From: Actinomycetes bacterium
GTDB taxonomy: Bacteria > Actinomycetota > Acidimicrobiia > Acidimicrobiales > RAAP-2
NCBI GenBank assembly: GCA_021794995.1
Contig: JAJYPY010000015.1
Location: 1 to 32,525, forward strand
Reading direction: 5' to 3'
Length of the DNA stretch: 32,525 nt
Made by a program: the position numbers and the translations under genes. The notes below the pieces were generated by a model. It was not told where the DNA came from and searched no databases. It was given only the letters and a program-made list of their open reading frames with translations. Below, one piece after another: positions 7,389 through 15,437 of this stretch. Within the stretch, counting starts at the first letter, position 1. Each line of letters starts with the position of its first letter.

Positions 7389-8096
7389 ATGACCGCCATC
7401 TTCGCGCACCGGGGTTGCGTCGGCGTGCCTGCACCCCGCGAGAACACGATCGACGCCTTCCGAGCAGCTCGGCATGCTGGGGCTGACGGGGTGGAGCTCG
7501 ACGTCCGCGCGACGGCGGACGGCGCGCTGGCCGTACTTCACGACCGACACGTACCCGGTGTTGCGAATGTCACAAACATTTCATCTCGCCAGCTTCCCCG
7601 GTCCGTCCCCCTGCTCGCCCAGGCGCTGGCGGTGTGCCGCGGCATGCGTGTGAACGTGGAGATCAAGGGTGGTCCGCCGGACGCCGCGGTGCTGTCCACG
7701 TTTCTCGCCACCGGCGACCATCCCCAGGTGCTCGTCTCCTCGTTTCACGCAGCCTCGCTCGAGGTCGTACGCCGACTGGCGCCGGGGGTGCCCACGGGGC
7801 TCCTCGTCGACTGGCGCACCAACGCGCGAGACGCCATCGTGCAGGCGCAGCGCCTCGGCTGCGCCACCCTGCACCCATTCGTCACCCAGGTCGACGCCGC
7901 ACTCGTGGCTGGCGCGCGGGAGGCGGGGCTCGGCGTCCACGTCTGGACGGTGAACGCGGACGAAGACATCGCCGCATTGGGGGCGCTGGGCGTGGACGCG
8001 GTCATCACGGACCGGGTCGACGCTGCGGTGGAGATCCTGGGGCGGTCTCGGGCTGCTCCTCCGCCCGGCTGGAATGGCGGTGACGGGACGGAGTAG
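7389..8096 (+). CDS. glycerophosphodiester phosphodiesterase
   Basis: A 235-aa GDPD-family TIM barrel that hydrolyses glycerophosphodiesters to sn-glycerol 3-phosphate and an alcohol. Key motifs are AHRG at the N-terminus, ENTIDAFRAA, GADGVELDVRATADGALAVLHD (metal-binding E, D and catalytic H), VNVEIKG, SSFH, HVWTVN and GVDAVITDR. No signal peptide is present, so it acts in the cytosol. AAGGAG at 7377-7382 supports this start. A short AT-richer patch around 7560-7585 (encoding NVTNIS) stands out from the surrounding GC-rich codons. It is followed 14 bp later by the ETF beta gene and may be co-transcribed with it. Confidence 0.9.
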   Translation: MTAIFAHRGCVGVPAPRENTIDAFRAARHAGADGVELDVRATADGALAVLHDRHVPGVANVTNISSRQLPRSVPLLAQALAVCRGMRVNVEIKGGPPDAAVLSTFLATGDHPQVLVSSFHAASLEVVRRLAPGVPTGLLVDWRTNARDAIVQAQRLGCATLHPFVTQVDAALVAGAREAGLGVHVWTVNADEDIAALGALGVDAVITDRVDAAVEILGRSRAAPPPGWNGGDGTE

Positions 8097-8110
8097 TCAA
8101 CAATGCAGCT

Positions 8111-8890
8111 ATGCACGTCGTCGTCTGTGTCAAGCAGATCCCAGACCCCGCTGCGCCCGCGGCGCTGAAGCCGGACACCCGCACGCTCGATCGCTCGGGC
8201 AAGCTCATCCTCGACGATTCGGACTCCTACGGCGTCGAGATGGCGCTCCAGCTCGCGGGAAACGTGGAAGGCAGTGAGGTCATCCTCGTCTCCATGGCGC
8301 CAGGGGGCGAGACCTCGGGCTTGCGTACTGCGCTCGCCATGGGGGCGTCGAAGGCGATCCTCGTGAGCGACGACGCCCTGGCCGGATCTGACGCGCTGTC
8401 GACCGCCAAGGTGCTCGCAGCCGCAATCCGCCGCGCCGAGCCGGACCTGGTGATCGCGGCCACCGAGTCCACCGACGGCTACACCGGCACCGTGCCGGTG
8501 CAGATCGCCGAGCTCTTGGACATGCCCTCGGTGACCTTCGCCAAGCGCGTGACGACGGACGGCTCCACGGTCACGGTGGAGCGCCAGACCGAGGCCGGGT
8601 ATGACGACGTCGAGAGCCCGATGCCGGTGGTGGTCACCGTGACGGCGGGCGTGGTCGAGCCCCGGTACCCGTCCTTCAAGGGGATCATGGCGGCGAAGAC
8701 CAAGCCCGTCGACGTCCTGAGCCTGGCAGACCTGGGCCTCGACCCCGCACAGGTCGGGGGCGCGGGCGCGCGCCAAGAGATGGTGGACGTCGCCGACGCC
8801 GAGTCTCGCGGTGCCGGCGAGATCGTGGTGGACGACGGCGACGGGGCGCAGCGCATCGTCGCCTTCCTCGAGCAGCTGAAGGTGATCTGA
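8111..8890 (+). CDS. etfB: electron transfer flavoprotein beta subunit
   Basis: A 259-aa ETF beta subunit (FixA class). It opens with the family strand MHVVVCVKQIPDP, then shows DSDSYGVEMALQLA, ALAMGASKAILVSDD, the signature VIAATESTDGYTGTVPVQIAELL and the ending segment YPSFKGIMAAKTKPV. It binds AMP and pairs with EtfA to carry electrons from acyl-CoA and other flavin dehydrogenases to ETF-quinone oxidoreductase. The ribosome-binding site is weak and distant (GGGACGGAG, about 8085-8093). The end of the gene lies inside a small tandem duplication that also repeats the start of etfA. Confidence 0.95.
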   Translation: MHVVVCVKQIPDPAAPAALKPDTRTLDRSGKLILDDSDSYGVEMALQLAGNVEGSEVILVSMAPGGETSGLRTALAMGASKAILVSDDALAGSDALSTAKVLAAAIRRAEPDLVIAATESTDGYTGTVPVQIAELLDMPSVTFAKRVTTDGSTVTVERQTEAGYDDVESPMPVVVTVTAGVVEPRYPSFKGIMAAKTKPVDVLSLADLGLDPAQVGGAGARQEMVDVADAESRGAGEIVVDDGDGAQRIVAFLEQLKVI

Positions 8891-8915
8891 GATGGAGAGG
8901 GTGATCTGAGATGGA
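8881..8915 (+). repeat. 16-bp tandem duplication at the etfB/etfA junction
   Basis: The 16-mer GGTGATCTGAGATGGA occurs at 8881-8896 and again at 8900-8915, with a 19-bp period. The first copy holds the etfB stop and an ATG at 8892. That ATG opens a 5-codon reading frame (M-E-R-V-I-stop), the duplicated end of EtfB. The second copy carries the ATG used for etfA. The GAGAGG between them now provides the ribosome-binding site for etfA. Confidence 0.9.
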
Positions 8916-9879
8916 ACGGATCTGGGTGCTCGCCGAGTCCGGGGAGCAGGGACCGACCGCCCTCACCCTGGAGCTGCTCACGGCGGCTCGATCGCTCGCG
9001 CCCACGGTGGAGGCTGTTGCGTGGGGGACCGACACCGCGCAGGTGGCGGCGACGCTCGGCGAGTACGGCGCTGCCAAGGTCTACGACGTCGGCGACCTGG
9101 GCGGCGCGCTGCCGGGAGCGCCCGTCGCGACGGCGATCGCGGCGCTTCTCGGGGCCGGGGACGGGGTGCCGGATGCGGTGCTCCTGCCCGCGTCCTACGA
9201 CGGCAGGGACGTGGCCGGGCGGCTGTCTGCCAAGCTCGACCGCCCGGTGCTCACGAACATCACGGGGCTCTCCGCACGCGACGGAGCGCTGCTGACCGAG
9301 CATCCCATCTTCGGCGGCACGAAGATCGCCCACGCCCGCTTCACCGGGGAGGGTCCGGGCATCTACGTCGTGCGTGCGAAGTCGTTCGCGGCGGAGCCCT
9401 CGGGCGGTGGTCCGGCCGAGGTCGTGGCGGCCCCCGCCGGTGACGTCGGCAAGACGGGATCGGCGAAGATCGTCGCGCGACACGTCGAGGCGGCGACCGG
9501 TCCGAAGCTGGACGAGGCTCCGGTGGTCGTCTCAGGCGGTCGGGGGCTGGGTGCGCCGGAGAACTATGCGCTGATCGAGGAGCTTGCCGGGCTGCTGCGG
9601 GGGGCGGCGGGTGCGAGCCGGGCCATCGTGGACGCCGGTTGGGTGCCGTACTCGCACCAGGTCGGACAGACCGGCAAGACCGTGAAGCCGACGGTGTACC
9701 TCGCGTGCGGGATCTCGGGTGCCACGCAGCACCTCGTGGGGATGAAGGGCTCGAAGCACATCGTGGCCATCAACAAGGATGCCGAGGCGCCGATCTTCTC
9801 GGTCGCCGACCTGGGCATCGTCGGGGATGTGCACAAGGTGCTGCCGGCGCTGATCGAGGCGCTCAAGTCCAGGAGCTAG
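8911..9879 (+). CDS. etfA: electron transfer flavoprotein alpha subunit
   Basis: A 322-aa ETF alpha subunit (FixB class). The N-terminal domain starts with [11 protein letters not shown]. The C-terminal FAD-binding domain shows [59 protein letters not shown] and [20 protein letters not shown], all characteristic of the group. The length is normal. It starts 20 bp after the etfB stop, the gap being the duplicated junction, and is clearly co-transcribed with etfB. No dehydrogenase or ETF-quinone oxidoreductase gene is adjacent, so this pair probably serves as a general electron hub. Confidence 0.96.
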   Translation: MERIWVLAESGEQGPTALTLELLTAARSLAPTVEAVAWGTDTAQVAATLGEYGAAKVYDVGDLGGALPGAPVATAIAALLGAGDGVPDAVLLPASYDGRDVAGRLSAKLDRPVLTNITGLSARDGALLTEHPIFGGTKIAHARFTGEGPGIYVVRAKSFAAEPSGGGPAEVVAAPAGDVGKTGSAKIVARHVEAATGPKLDEAPVVVSGGRGLGAPENYALIEELAGLLRGAAGASRAIVDAGWVPYSHQVGQTGKTVKPTVYLACGISGATQHLVGMKGSKHIVAINKDAEAPIFSVADLGIVGDVHKVLPALIEALKSRS

Positions 9880-9952
9880 TCCGGTCCCACCCTGGCGTGT
9901 CGCGGGGCACGCAGGACAAGACGCCGCAGACGCCGACAGGTCGCAGCGGTGG

Positions 9953-10651
9953 TCAGACGAGCGGCCACGGATAGGGTCGCTCGTGGCGCGGTGGCGGGAG
10001 ACGCCCCTCGCGGAGCAGCTCGTCCGCCCGCTCGAGGAGCGCATCGAGCTCGTCGCTCTCGAGCAGGTCACGAAGCGACGGAGGCAGTGGTTCGTCGACG
10101 ATGCGGCGCAGCGCGTCCCGGACGTCGTCGTCCAGCGGATCGCCGGTGAAGTCCCAGATGACGGTGCGCAGCTTGGATTCGGGGTGGAAGGTGAGCCCGT
10201 TGTCGATCGCCCAGAGCCTCCCCTCGGCCAACAGCACGTGCCCGCTCTTGCGGTCGGCGTTGTTCGCAACGATGTCGAACGCGGCGATGCGACGCAGCTC
10301 GGGATGCCACCGCGCCTCGTCGCGCAACGTGAAGTAGTGCGACACCCCGTCCTCGGGCACCACCCGCTGCACGGAGCCGACGCCGAACGGCCCGTCTCGC
10401 AGCACCGTCTCGGGGACGAATCCCCAGCCGAGCCACTCGGAAAGCTCGCGCGCCGCGACCTCCCGGCGATGCAGCCCTGGGGGGAAGTCCCAGAGCTCGC
10501 GCTCACCCCTGATCGGCTTGTAGACCGCCAGGGTTTCGGCTCCGTCGACCGCGCAGGTGACCAGCAGCGTGACGTTCGAGCTCCCGGCGATGCGTCCGTG
10601 CACTTCGATGTTTCCCCGCTCGAGGACCTCGGTCGGCGTGGGGGCCTTCAC
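9953..10651 (-). CDS. SCO1664-family protein (PI3/PI4-kinase-like fold)
   Basis: A 232-aa member of the SCO1664 family. The start GTG at 10651 overlaps the stop of the DUF3090 gene (GTGA). The motif pattern is that of a phosphoinositide-kinase-like fold: the P-loop strand NVTLLVTC, a lysine in AVYKPIRGERELWDFPPGLHRREVAA, the catalytic-loop-like FDIVANNADRKSGH and the DFG-equivalent WAIDNGLTFH. Its substrate is unknown. It is the third member of an actinobacterial trio with a histidine phosphatase and DUF3090. In mycobacteria the trio lies near the mycothiol ligase gene mshC, which is absent here; etfA is convergent instead. Confidence 0.88.
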   Translation of the reverse strand: MKAPTPTEVLERGNIEVHGRIAGSSNVTLLVTCAVDGAETLAVYKPIRGERELWDFPPGLHRREVAARELSEWLGWGFVPETVLRDGPFGVGSVQRVVPEDGVSHYFTLRDEARWHPELRRIAAFDIVANNADRKSGHVLLAEGRLWAIDNGLTFHPESKLRTVIWDFTGDPLDDDVRDALRRIVDEPLPPSLRDLLESDELDALLERADELLREGRLPPPRHERPYPWPLV

Positions 10652-11136
10652 GTCACCGGCGGTCGGTGGCCGTTCGTGCGCGGGCAGTCGTGGCCCGCCG
10701 GGTCGAGCGGGAACCCGCACAGGGGGCACGGCGGCCGTCCTGCTTCGACGAGGCCCGTCGCGCGGATCGCGAAGGCGGCTGCCTGCTCTCTCGTGATGGC
10801 CACGCGCGCGACGTTCGCCTCCTCTCCGGCTTCTTCCACGATCACCACCAGGCGATCGGACTCCTCGTCGTAGGAGACGCCGATGGTGCCCACGACCCAG
10901 TCGGGCTCGACATCCACGTCGAAGTCGAGGTCCTCGGGAAGGTGGGCGGGGCGTCCGAGCTGGCGGACGATGCGGGCGAGGTATGTGGCGAGCACCGCCA
11001 CCTGCTGCTTCTCGACCTTGACGGTCGCGCTCCTCGCGCCTTCGGAGAAGTGCAGCACGAAGACGCGCTCGCCGACAGGTCCGCTCGCGCCAACCGAGAA
11101 GATGTCCGGAGCGTCGAGGTCCATGTCCCCGTTCAC
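10648..11136 (-). CDS. DUF3090 family protein
   Basis: A 162-aa protein, GTG start at 11136 in a GTGA overlap with the upstream phosphatase gene; an ATG at 11124 is the alternative. The N-terminal half has a beta pattern (DIFSVGASGPVGERVFVLHF). The C-terminus is a small zinc ribbon, PPCPLCGFPLDPAGHDCPRTNGH, with three Cys and a His positioned to bind a metal, as in other DUF3090 members. The function is unknown. Overlaps on both sides show strict translational coupling with the phosphatase and the kinase-fold protein, implying a shared process or complex. Confidence 0.9.
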   Translation of the reverse strand: MNGDMDLDAPDIFSVGASGPVGERVFVLHFSEGARSATVKVEKQQVAVLATYLARIVRQLGRPAHLPEDLDFDVDVEPDWVVGTIGVSYDEESDRLVVIVEEAGEEANVARVAITREQAAAFAIRATGLVEAGRPPCPLCGFPLDPAGHDCPRTNGHRPPVT

Positions 11137-11762
11137 GTGCGCACCAGGGCTTCGGCAGACGCGTTCACGCAGACGACTCGCGGCCCGTCGGCAAGATAGG
11201 TGATCGCCGACACCGAGCACGTCGAGATCTCGAGCCGCTGGAAGAGGTCGAGCGGGGCACCAACCGCACTGGAGACGAGCGCGCGGATCGGATCCGCGTG
11301 GGAGACGGCCACGACGGTCGCGCGGGGATGGGCCCGCGTGAGCGCGTGCACGGTGTCGGTCACCCGCGCCGCCAGCTCACCGAAGGTCTCGCCGCCAGGA
11401 AAACGGAACGCCGACGGCCATCGCTGCACCATCGCCCACTCGGGTTTGCGCATCGCCTGCTTGAGCGTGAGACCGGTCCAGTCGCCGATGTCGAGCTCGA
11501 GGAGCCCTCGCTCGGTGCGGACCCGGAGTCCGAGCGCCCGGGCGATCGGTGCGGCGGTCTCGCGAGTCCGTTCCAGCGGCGAGGCGTAGACGGCGACCGG
11601 CCGGTGTTGGAGGGCGGCGATGGCCGCGGCGACACGCTCGGCCTGCGCACGGCCCGCGGGCGAGAGATGCAGGCCCGGCGCGCGCCCGGGAAGCTTCTTG
11701 CCGGTCGTCGGCGTCGCGCCGTGGCGGACGAACAGCACCGTCGTGGGCTCGGGGGCGGGCAC
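11133..11762 (-). CDS. histidine phosphatase (MSMEG_4193 family)
   Basis: A 209-aa phosphoglycerate-mutase-like phosphatase. The RHG motif is in TVLFVRHGATPTTGKKLPG, with YASPLERTRETA, LLELDIGDWTG and the second catalytic His in VAVSHADPIRALV. The start is placed at GTG 11762, just before the RHG strand. A TACGAT box lies exactly 8 nt upstream, as expected for a leaderless mRNA; an upstream ATG at 11795 would overlap the divergent udgB gene. It heads the phosphatase-DUF3090-SCO1664 trio. The substrate is unknown, but a kinase-fold partner in the same operon suggests addition and removal of phosphate on a common target. Confidence 0.9.
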   Translation of the reverse strand: MPAPEPTTVLFVRHGATPTTGKKLPGRAPGLHLSPAGRAQAERVAAAIAALQHRPVAVYASPLERTRETAAPIARALGLRVRTERGLLELDIGDWTGLTLKQAMRKPEWAMVQRWPSAFRFPGGETFGELAARVTDTVHALTRAHPRATVVAVSHADPIRALVSSAVGAPLDLFQRLEISTCSVSAITYLADGPRVVCVNASAEALVRT

Positions 11763-11770
11763 GAACCTTG

Positions 11771-11780
11771 ATCGTATGCT
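11771..11780. promoter_or_regulatory. overlapping divergent -10 boxes
   Basis: The 26-bp gap between the two divergent start codons holds TACGAT on the minus strand (11771-11776) and TATGCT on the plus strand (11775-11780). Each box lies exactly 8 nt from its GTG start (11762 and 11789). Both fit TANNNT; no -35 is evident. The boxes share two bases, so the two promoters should be mutually exclusive and the mRNAs leaderless. Confidence 0.6.
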
Positions 11781-11788
11781 GCGATGCC

Positions 11789-12454
11789 GTGGCACCCGAC
11801 CGGCTGGCGGCCCTCCAAGAGGCGATCATCTCGTGCCGGCGCTGCCCCCGGCTGGTGGCTTGGCGCGAGGAGGTTCCCCCTCGAGCGGCCTTCAAGGGCC
11901 AGACGTACTGGAGACGCCCGGTGCCGGGGTTCGGCGATCCGGATGCTTCCGTCGTGGTCGTGGGGCTCGCCCCCGCGGCGCACGGCGCGAACCGAACGGG
12001 TCGCATGTTCACCGGCGACCGCTCCGGAGACTGGCTCTACCGGGCGATGTGGCGGTCGGGGTTCGCGAACCGTCCGGAGAGCCGAGGGGACGGGGACGGT
12101 CTCCGCCTCATCGGGGCGTGGGTGACCTCCTCGGTGCGGTGCGCGCCGCCGGCCAACAAGCCGACGCCCGAGGAGAGGGGCGCGTGCCTCGGGTACCTGC
12201 GGGAGGAGCTGGCGCTCCTCGACCGGGCACGGGTCCTGGTCGCGCTCGGCGCGCTCGCGTGCGATGCCGTCGCCACGCTCTACGCGCTCAAGCCCAGACC
12301 CCGCTTCGGCCACCTCGCGCAGCACCCGCTGCCCGACGGCAGGCTGCTCGTGTGCTCGTACCACCCGAGCCAGCAGAACACGTTCACGAAGAAGCTCACC
12401 GAGCCGATGCTCGACGCCGTCTTCGAGCTGGCCCGCGAGGTTCAGGCCGGCTGA
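11789..12454 (+). CDS. udgB: uracil-DNA glycosylase, family 5 (UdgB type)
   Basis: A 221-aa DNA-repair glycosylase with a [4Fe-4S] cluster. It shows SCRRCPRLV (first two cluster Cys), motif A GLAPAAHGANRTGRMFTGD, the SSVRCAPPANKPTPEE segment with a further Cys, and motif B HPSQQNTF. These are diagnostic of family 5, which removes uracil and also deaminated purines from GC-rich DNA. This suits the high GC content seen here. The GTG at 11789 is chosen because the protein then begins just before the Cys motif and a TATGCT box lies 8 nt upstream. Its end overlaps the convergent Fe-S gene by 13 bp. Confidence 0.92.
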   Translation: MAPDRLAALQEAIISCRRCPRLVAWREEVPPRAAFKGQTYWRRPVPGFGDPDASVVVVGLAPAAHGANRTGRMFTGDRSGDWLYRAMWRSGFANRPESRGDGDGLRLIGAWVTSSVRCAPPANKPTPEERGACLGYLREELALLDRARVLVALGALACDAVATLYALKPRPRFGHLAQHPLPDGRLLVCSYHPSQQNTFTKKLTEPMLDAVFELAREVQAG

Positions 12455-13575
12455 GCGGCGGGCAGGCGACCCGGCATGGGCACCGCGGTCGCGGGCCAGC
12501 GCTTGCGGCTCACTCTGCTGAGTCGTCGCATCAGCGCGATGGCCCCTGGGTCGTCGTCGCCCGGGCGAGTCTCGAGCGCCCCGCCGTCCACCATCGCGGC
12601 GAAGAGCTCTCGTCCGCGCTCGGTGCGCAGCACCGTCAGCGTCCAGTCGTTGAACGCGCCGATCCCGCCCGTCGAGATGTCGGCGTGCTCAGCGGAGAAA
12701 TCGGGGCACGCCATGCAGCCCTCGCGCGTCCATCCGTGCGCCTCCTTGAGCGGGATCTCGTGGTAGTCCCCGTTGCGCATCCAGATCTGGAAGACGCCCT
12801 TGATGTTCATCTTTTCGATGTCCTGGCGGTGCAGCCCGTATCGGGCGTCGAACAGCTCGTCGAAAATGGAGTCGTCGAACGTCTTTGAGCACATGAGGCC
12901 GACGGAGAGCACGAAGCGCCGGGCCACCTTTCCGGCTCGGCGGGCTGCCATGACCGGCGGCGCGGATGCCTGGCACCCCATGCCGACGAGAGCGATGCGC
13001 TCGGCACCACCCTCGATCGCCTCGGCGTACGCCAGGGGGTTCGCAGAGTACGTGTACCGCGAGCCTGCGGTCCGCAGCACTCCGGAGCGGTCGCGCACGA
13101 CGGTCGGGACGGCCTTCCAACCGGACCCGTCACCTTCGAGGCCGGAGACCAGCGCGGCATCGATCACGTCGTGCTCGAGCGCCCAGACGAGGATCGCCGA
13201 GACGAGACCGCCGTCCTGACCGGCCTCGTGCAACTCCGGGTCGGTGGCGCGTGCGAGCACGGTGTCGCACGAGATCCCTCCCACTTCGTCGTCGGTGCGC
13301 GTCCGGCCGAAGAGATGCTGATCGATCTCTGTCTCCCAGTTCCGAAACCGCGGGCAGGCACGCGTGCACAGCGTGCAGCCCTTCTCGCCGTGCGTGCAGC
13401 CGTCGATCCCGCCTGTCGCCTCCACGTGAAACGGCTTGTAGGCGGCGCCGGCGTCGTAGCCGAGGACGTCGTAGGGGCAGGCCACGACGCACGCGGAGCA
13501 CCCGGTGCACAGGCCGGTGGTCACGACTTCCCCGAAGAGGTGAGCCCAATGCGGCTTTTCAGGTGGCACGGCCAC
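12442..13575 (-). CDS. coenzyme F420 hydrogenase/dehydrogenase beta-like Fe-S flavoprotein
   Basis: A 377-aa FrhB-like oxidoreductase. The N-terminus has a ferredoxin-type motif CTGCSACVVACPYDVLGY and a second Cys set CTHGEKGCTLCTRACP, enough for two [4Fe-4S] clusters. The N- and C-terminal FrhB domains follow: GQDGGLVSAILVWALEHDVIDAALV, then ALVGMGCQASA, LSVGLMCSKTF, and CMACPDFSAEHADISTGGIGA. Relatives use F420 or an electron carrier to reduce diverse substrates, so the substrate cannot be assigned. GTG start. It lies 21 bp downstream of the Bcp gene on the same strand and probably shares its transcript. The 3' end overlaps udgB. Confidence 0.88.
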   Translation of the reverse strand: MAVPPEKPHWAHLFGEVVTTGLCTGCSACVVACPYDVLGYDAGAAYKPFHVEATGGIDGCTHGEKGCTLCTRACPRFRNWETEIDQHLFGRTRTDDEVGGISCDTVLARATDPELHEAGQDGGLVSAILVWALEHDVIDAALVSGLEGDGSGWKAVPTVVRDRSGVLRTAGSRYTYSANPLAYAEAIEGGAERIALVGMGCQASAPPVMAARRAGKVARRFVLSVGLMCSKTFDDSIFDELFDARYGLHRQDIEKMNIKGVFQIWMRNGDYHEIPLKEAHGWTREGCMACPDFSAEHADISTGGIGAFNDWTLTVLRTERGRELFAAMVDGGALETRPGDDDPGAIALMRRLSRVSRKRWPATAVPMPGRLPAAQPA

Positions 13576-13596
13576 ACCCTACGCGGTCGCCGGAGC

Positions 13597-14061
13597 TCAT
13601 CGCTGGAGCGCGTCGAGCACTTTGGCGGCGTGCCCGTCGGCCTTGACGTTGTACCAGGCGCGCGCCACCGTGCCCGTGGCGTCGATGAGGAACGTCGAGC
13701 GGATCGTGCCCACGGTCTTCTTGCCGTACAGGCTCTTTTCCCCCCAGGCACCGTATGCCTCCATGACCTCGTGCCCGGGATCAGAGAGCAGCGGGAAGCC
13801 GAGCCCGTACTTCTCCCGGAACTTCACGTGCTTCTCGGCCCCGTCTGGCGAGATCCCTACCACCTTGGCGCCAGAGCGCCCGAAGGCCGAGAGGTTCTCG
13901 TTGAACTGGCACGCCTCCTTGGTGCACCCAGGGGTGTCGTCGGCGGGGTAGAAGTAGACGATCACCGGGCTGCCCGCGAAATCGCTCAGTGAGACCGGCG
14001 TTCCGTCCTGATCCGGGAGCGTGAAGGCGGGTGCGGCGCTGCCTGCGTCGAGACGTGCCAT
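13597..14061 (-). CDS. bcp: thiol peroxidase / peroxiredoxin, Bcp (PrxQ) family
   Basis: A 154-aa thioredoxin-dependent peroxidase. The catalytic motif YPADDTPGCTKEACQFNEN carries the peroxidatic Cys and a resolving Cys five residues later, the arrangement of atypical 2-Cys Bcp/PrxQ proteins. Other family segments are APAFTLPDQDGTPVSLSDFAG, GISPDG and FLIDATGTVARAW. It reduces hydrogen peroxide and organic peroxides in the cytosol. The start at ATG 14061 gives the usual N-terminus; in-frame ATG 14067 and GTG 14106 are alternatives without clear ribosome-binding sites. It is upstream of the FrhB-like Fe-S protein, which may gain oxidative protection from co-expression. Confidence 0.93.
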   Translation of the reverse strand: MARLDAGSAAPAFTLPDQDGTPVSLSDFAGSPVIVYFYPADDTPGCTKEACQFNENLSAFGRSGAKVVGISPDGAEKHVKFREKYGLGFPLLSDPGHEVMEAYGAWGEKSLYGKKTVGTIRSTFLIDATGTVARAWYNVKADGHAAKVLDALQR

Positions 14062-14116
14062 CGGCATCAGCTTCGCACACGCGACCGGCATGCGCCGCTG
14101 CGCCACGTCCCGCTGG

Positions 14117-14122
14117 TAGATT
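14117..14122 (+). promoter_or_regulatory. possible -10 box for the helicase gene
   Basis: TAGATT matches TANNNT in the divergent gap between bcp and the helicase gene. Transcription would start near 14129, leaving a leader of about 80 nt before the ATG at 14211. No -35 was recognised. Confidence 0.35.
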
Positions 14123-14210
14123 GGCTGTGACGCCGCGCGATCGCGCGCCGTCAGGGTCCTTCTCCCTTCCTTTCGACGGCGCCGGGCCCCGCCAAGGTGA
14201 GAGAGCAGGC

Positions 14211-15437
14211 ATGACGATCGATACGTACGAGACCGTGCGGACCTTCGAGTCCCTCGGTGTCGCCGACCCGTTGGTCAAAGAGCTGGCCGACCAGGGGATC
14301 ACCACCCCGTTTGCCATCCAAGCACTGACCATCGCCGACGGGCTCGCCGGCAGAGACGTCTGCGGGAAGGCGAAGACCGGGTCCGGCAAGACGCTGGCGT
14401 TCGGCCTCCCGCTCCTTCAGCGGACTGCCGAGGCGCTGGCGGCATCCGGCAAGAGCCGCACCGCAGGGCGCCCGGCGCGACCCGCTGCCCTTGTGCTGCT
14501 CCCGACGAGGGAGCTCGCGGTCCAGGTGCACGATGTCGTCGCACCCCTCGCCAAGGCGGTGGGCGTGCGCGTCGCCGCCGTCTACGGCGGTGCGGACGTC
14601 GATCGCCAGGTCGCCAAGCTGCGCAAGGGCGTCGAGGTGGTCATCGCCACTCCGGGCAGGCTGATCGACCTGGGTGACCGTGGCGAACTGTCGGTCGCCG
14701 ACGTCGAGGTTCTCGTGCTCGACGAGGCCGACCGGATGGCCGACATGGGATTCATGCCTCAGGTCGAGTGGGTGCTTCGCCGGCTCGAACGTCCCCACCA
14801 GACCCTCTTGTTCTCGGCGACGCTCGACGGCGCCGTCGACCGCCTCGTCACGAGGTATCTGCACGACCCCGTGCACCACGAGGTGGCCTCGACCAGTCAG
14901 ACCGTGACGGCGATGGAGCATCGCTTCTTGCAGGTGCACCAGATGGACAAAGTCCGCGTCGCCGCCGCGATCACGAGGGCCCAGGAGAAGACCCTTATCT
15001 TCGTCCGCACCAAGCGCGGTGCAGACCGCCTCGTCGAACAGCTCTGCGCCGAGGGCGTGCGTGCGGCCGCCATCCACGGGGACCTCCGCCAGGCGAACCG
15101 CGAGAAGGCGCTCGCGGACTTCTCGTCGGGAAAGCTGCCGGTGCTCGTGGCGACCGACGTCGCCGCCCGAGGACTCCATATCGAAGCGGTGGACGTGGTG
15201 GTGCACTACGACCCACCCGAAGACCACAAGGCCTATCTCCACCGGTCGGGACGTACCGCGCGGGCCGGCTCCGCCGGGGTCGTCGCGACGCTGGCGCTGT
15301 GGAACCAGGTGATCGAGGCCGAGGTCATCCAGCGGCGCCTCGGACTCCGAGTCCCGATCGTCGAGGTCTTCTCGAACGACCCCCGTCTCGCCGATCTGGC
15401 GGCGTGGGAACCGACGCCCGCAGAGGCGGTGCTCTGA
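14211..15437 (+). CDS. DEAD-box ATP-dependent RNA helicase
   Basis: A 408-aa helicase of superfamily 2. All the usual motifs are present in order: the Q motif TPFAIQ, Walker A AKTGSGKT, PTRELA, YGGAD, TPGR, DEAD, SAT, then the C-terminal FVRTKRGAD, ATDVAARGLH and HRSGRTARAG. The short C-terminus after the core makes it RhlE/minimal-type rather than DeaD with an RNA-binding tail. It likely unwinds RNA during ribosome assembly or decay. The ATG at 14211 is preceded by the purine-rich AAGGTGAGAGAG; the open frame extends further upstream but without family similarity. The stop overlaps the likely start of the PIG-L gene. Confidence 0.94.
   Translation: MTIDTYETVRTFESLGVADPLVKELADQGITTPFAIQALTIADGLAGRDVCGKAKTGSGKTLAFGLPLLQRTAEALAASGKSRTAGRPARPAALVLLPTRELAVQVHDVVAPLAKAVGVRVAAVYGGADVDRQVAKLRKGVEVVIATPGRLIDLGDRGELSVADVEVLVLDEADRMADMGFMPQVEWVLRRLERPHQTLLFSATLDGAVDRLVTRYLHDPVHHEVASTSQTVTAMEHRFLQVHQMDKVRVAAAITRAQEKTLIFVRTKRGADRLVEQLCAEGVRAAAIHGDLRQANREKALADFSSGKLPVLVATDVAARGLHIEAVDVVVHYDPPEDHKAYLHRSGRTARAGSAGVVATLALWNQVIEAEVIQRRLGLRVPIVEVFSNDPRLADLAAWEPTPAEAVL

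Noticed and set aside
7560-7585. AT-richer patch with inverted repeat AATGT-CACAA-ACATT inside the glycerophosphodiesterase gene
   Set aside because: It lies in a conserved coding frame and has no matching -10/-35 or downstream start; arms of 5 bp are within chance.
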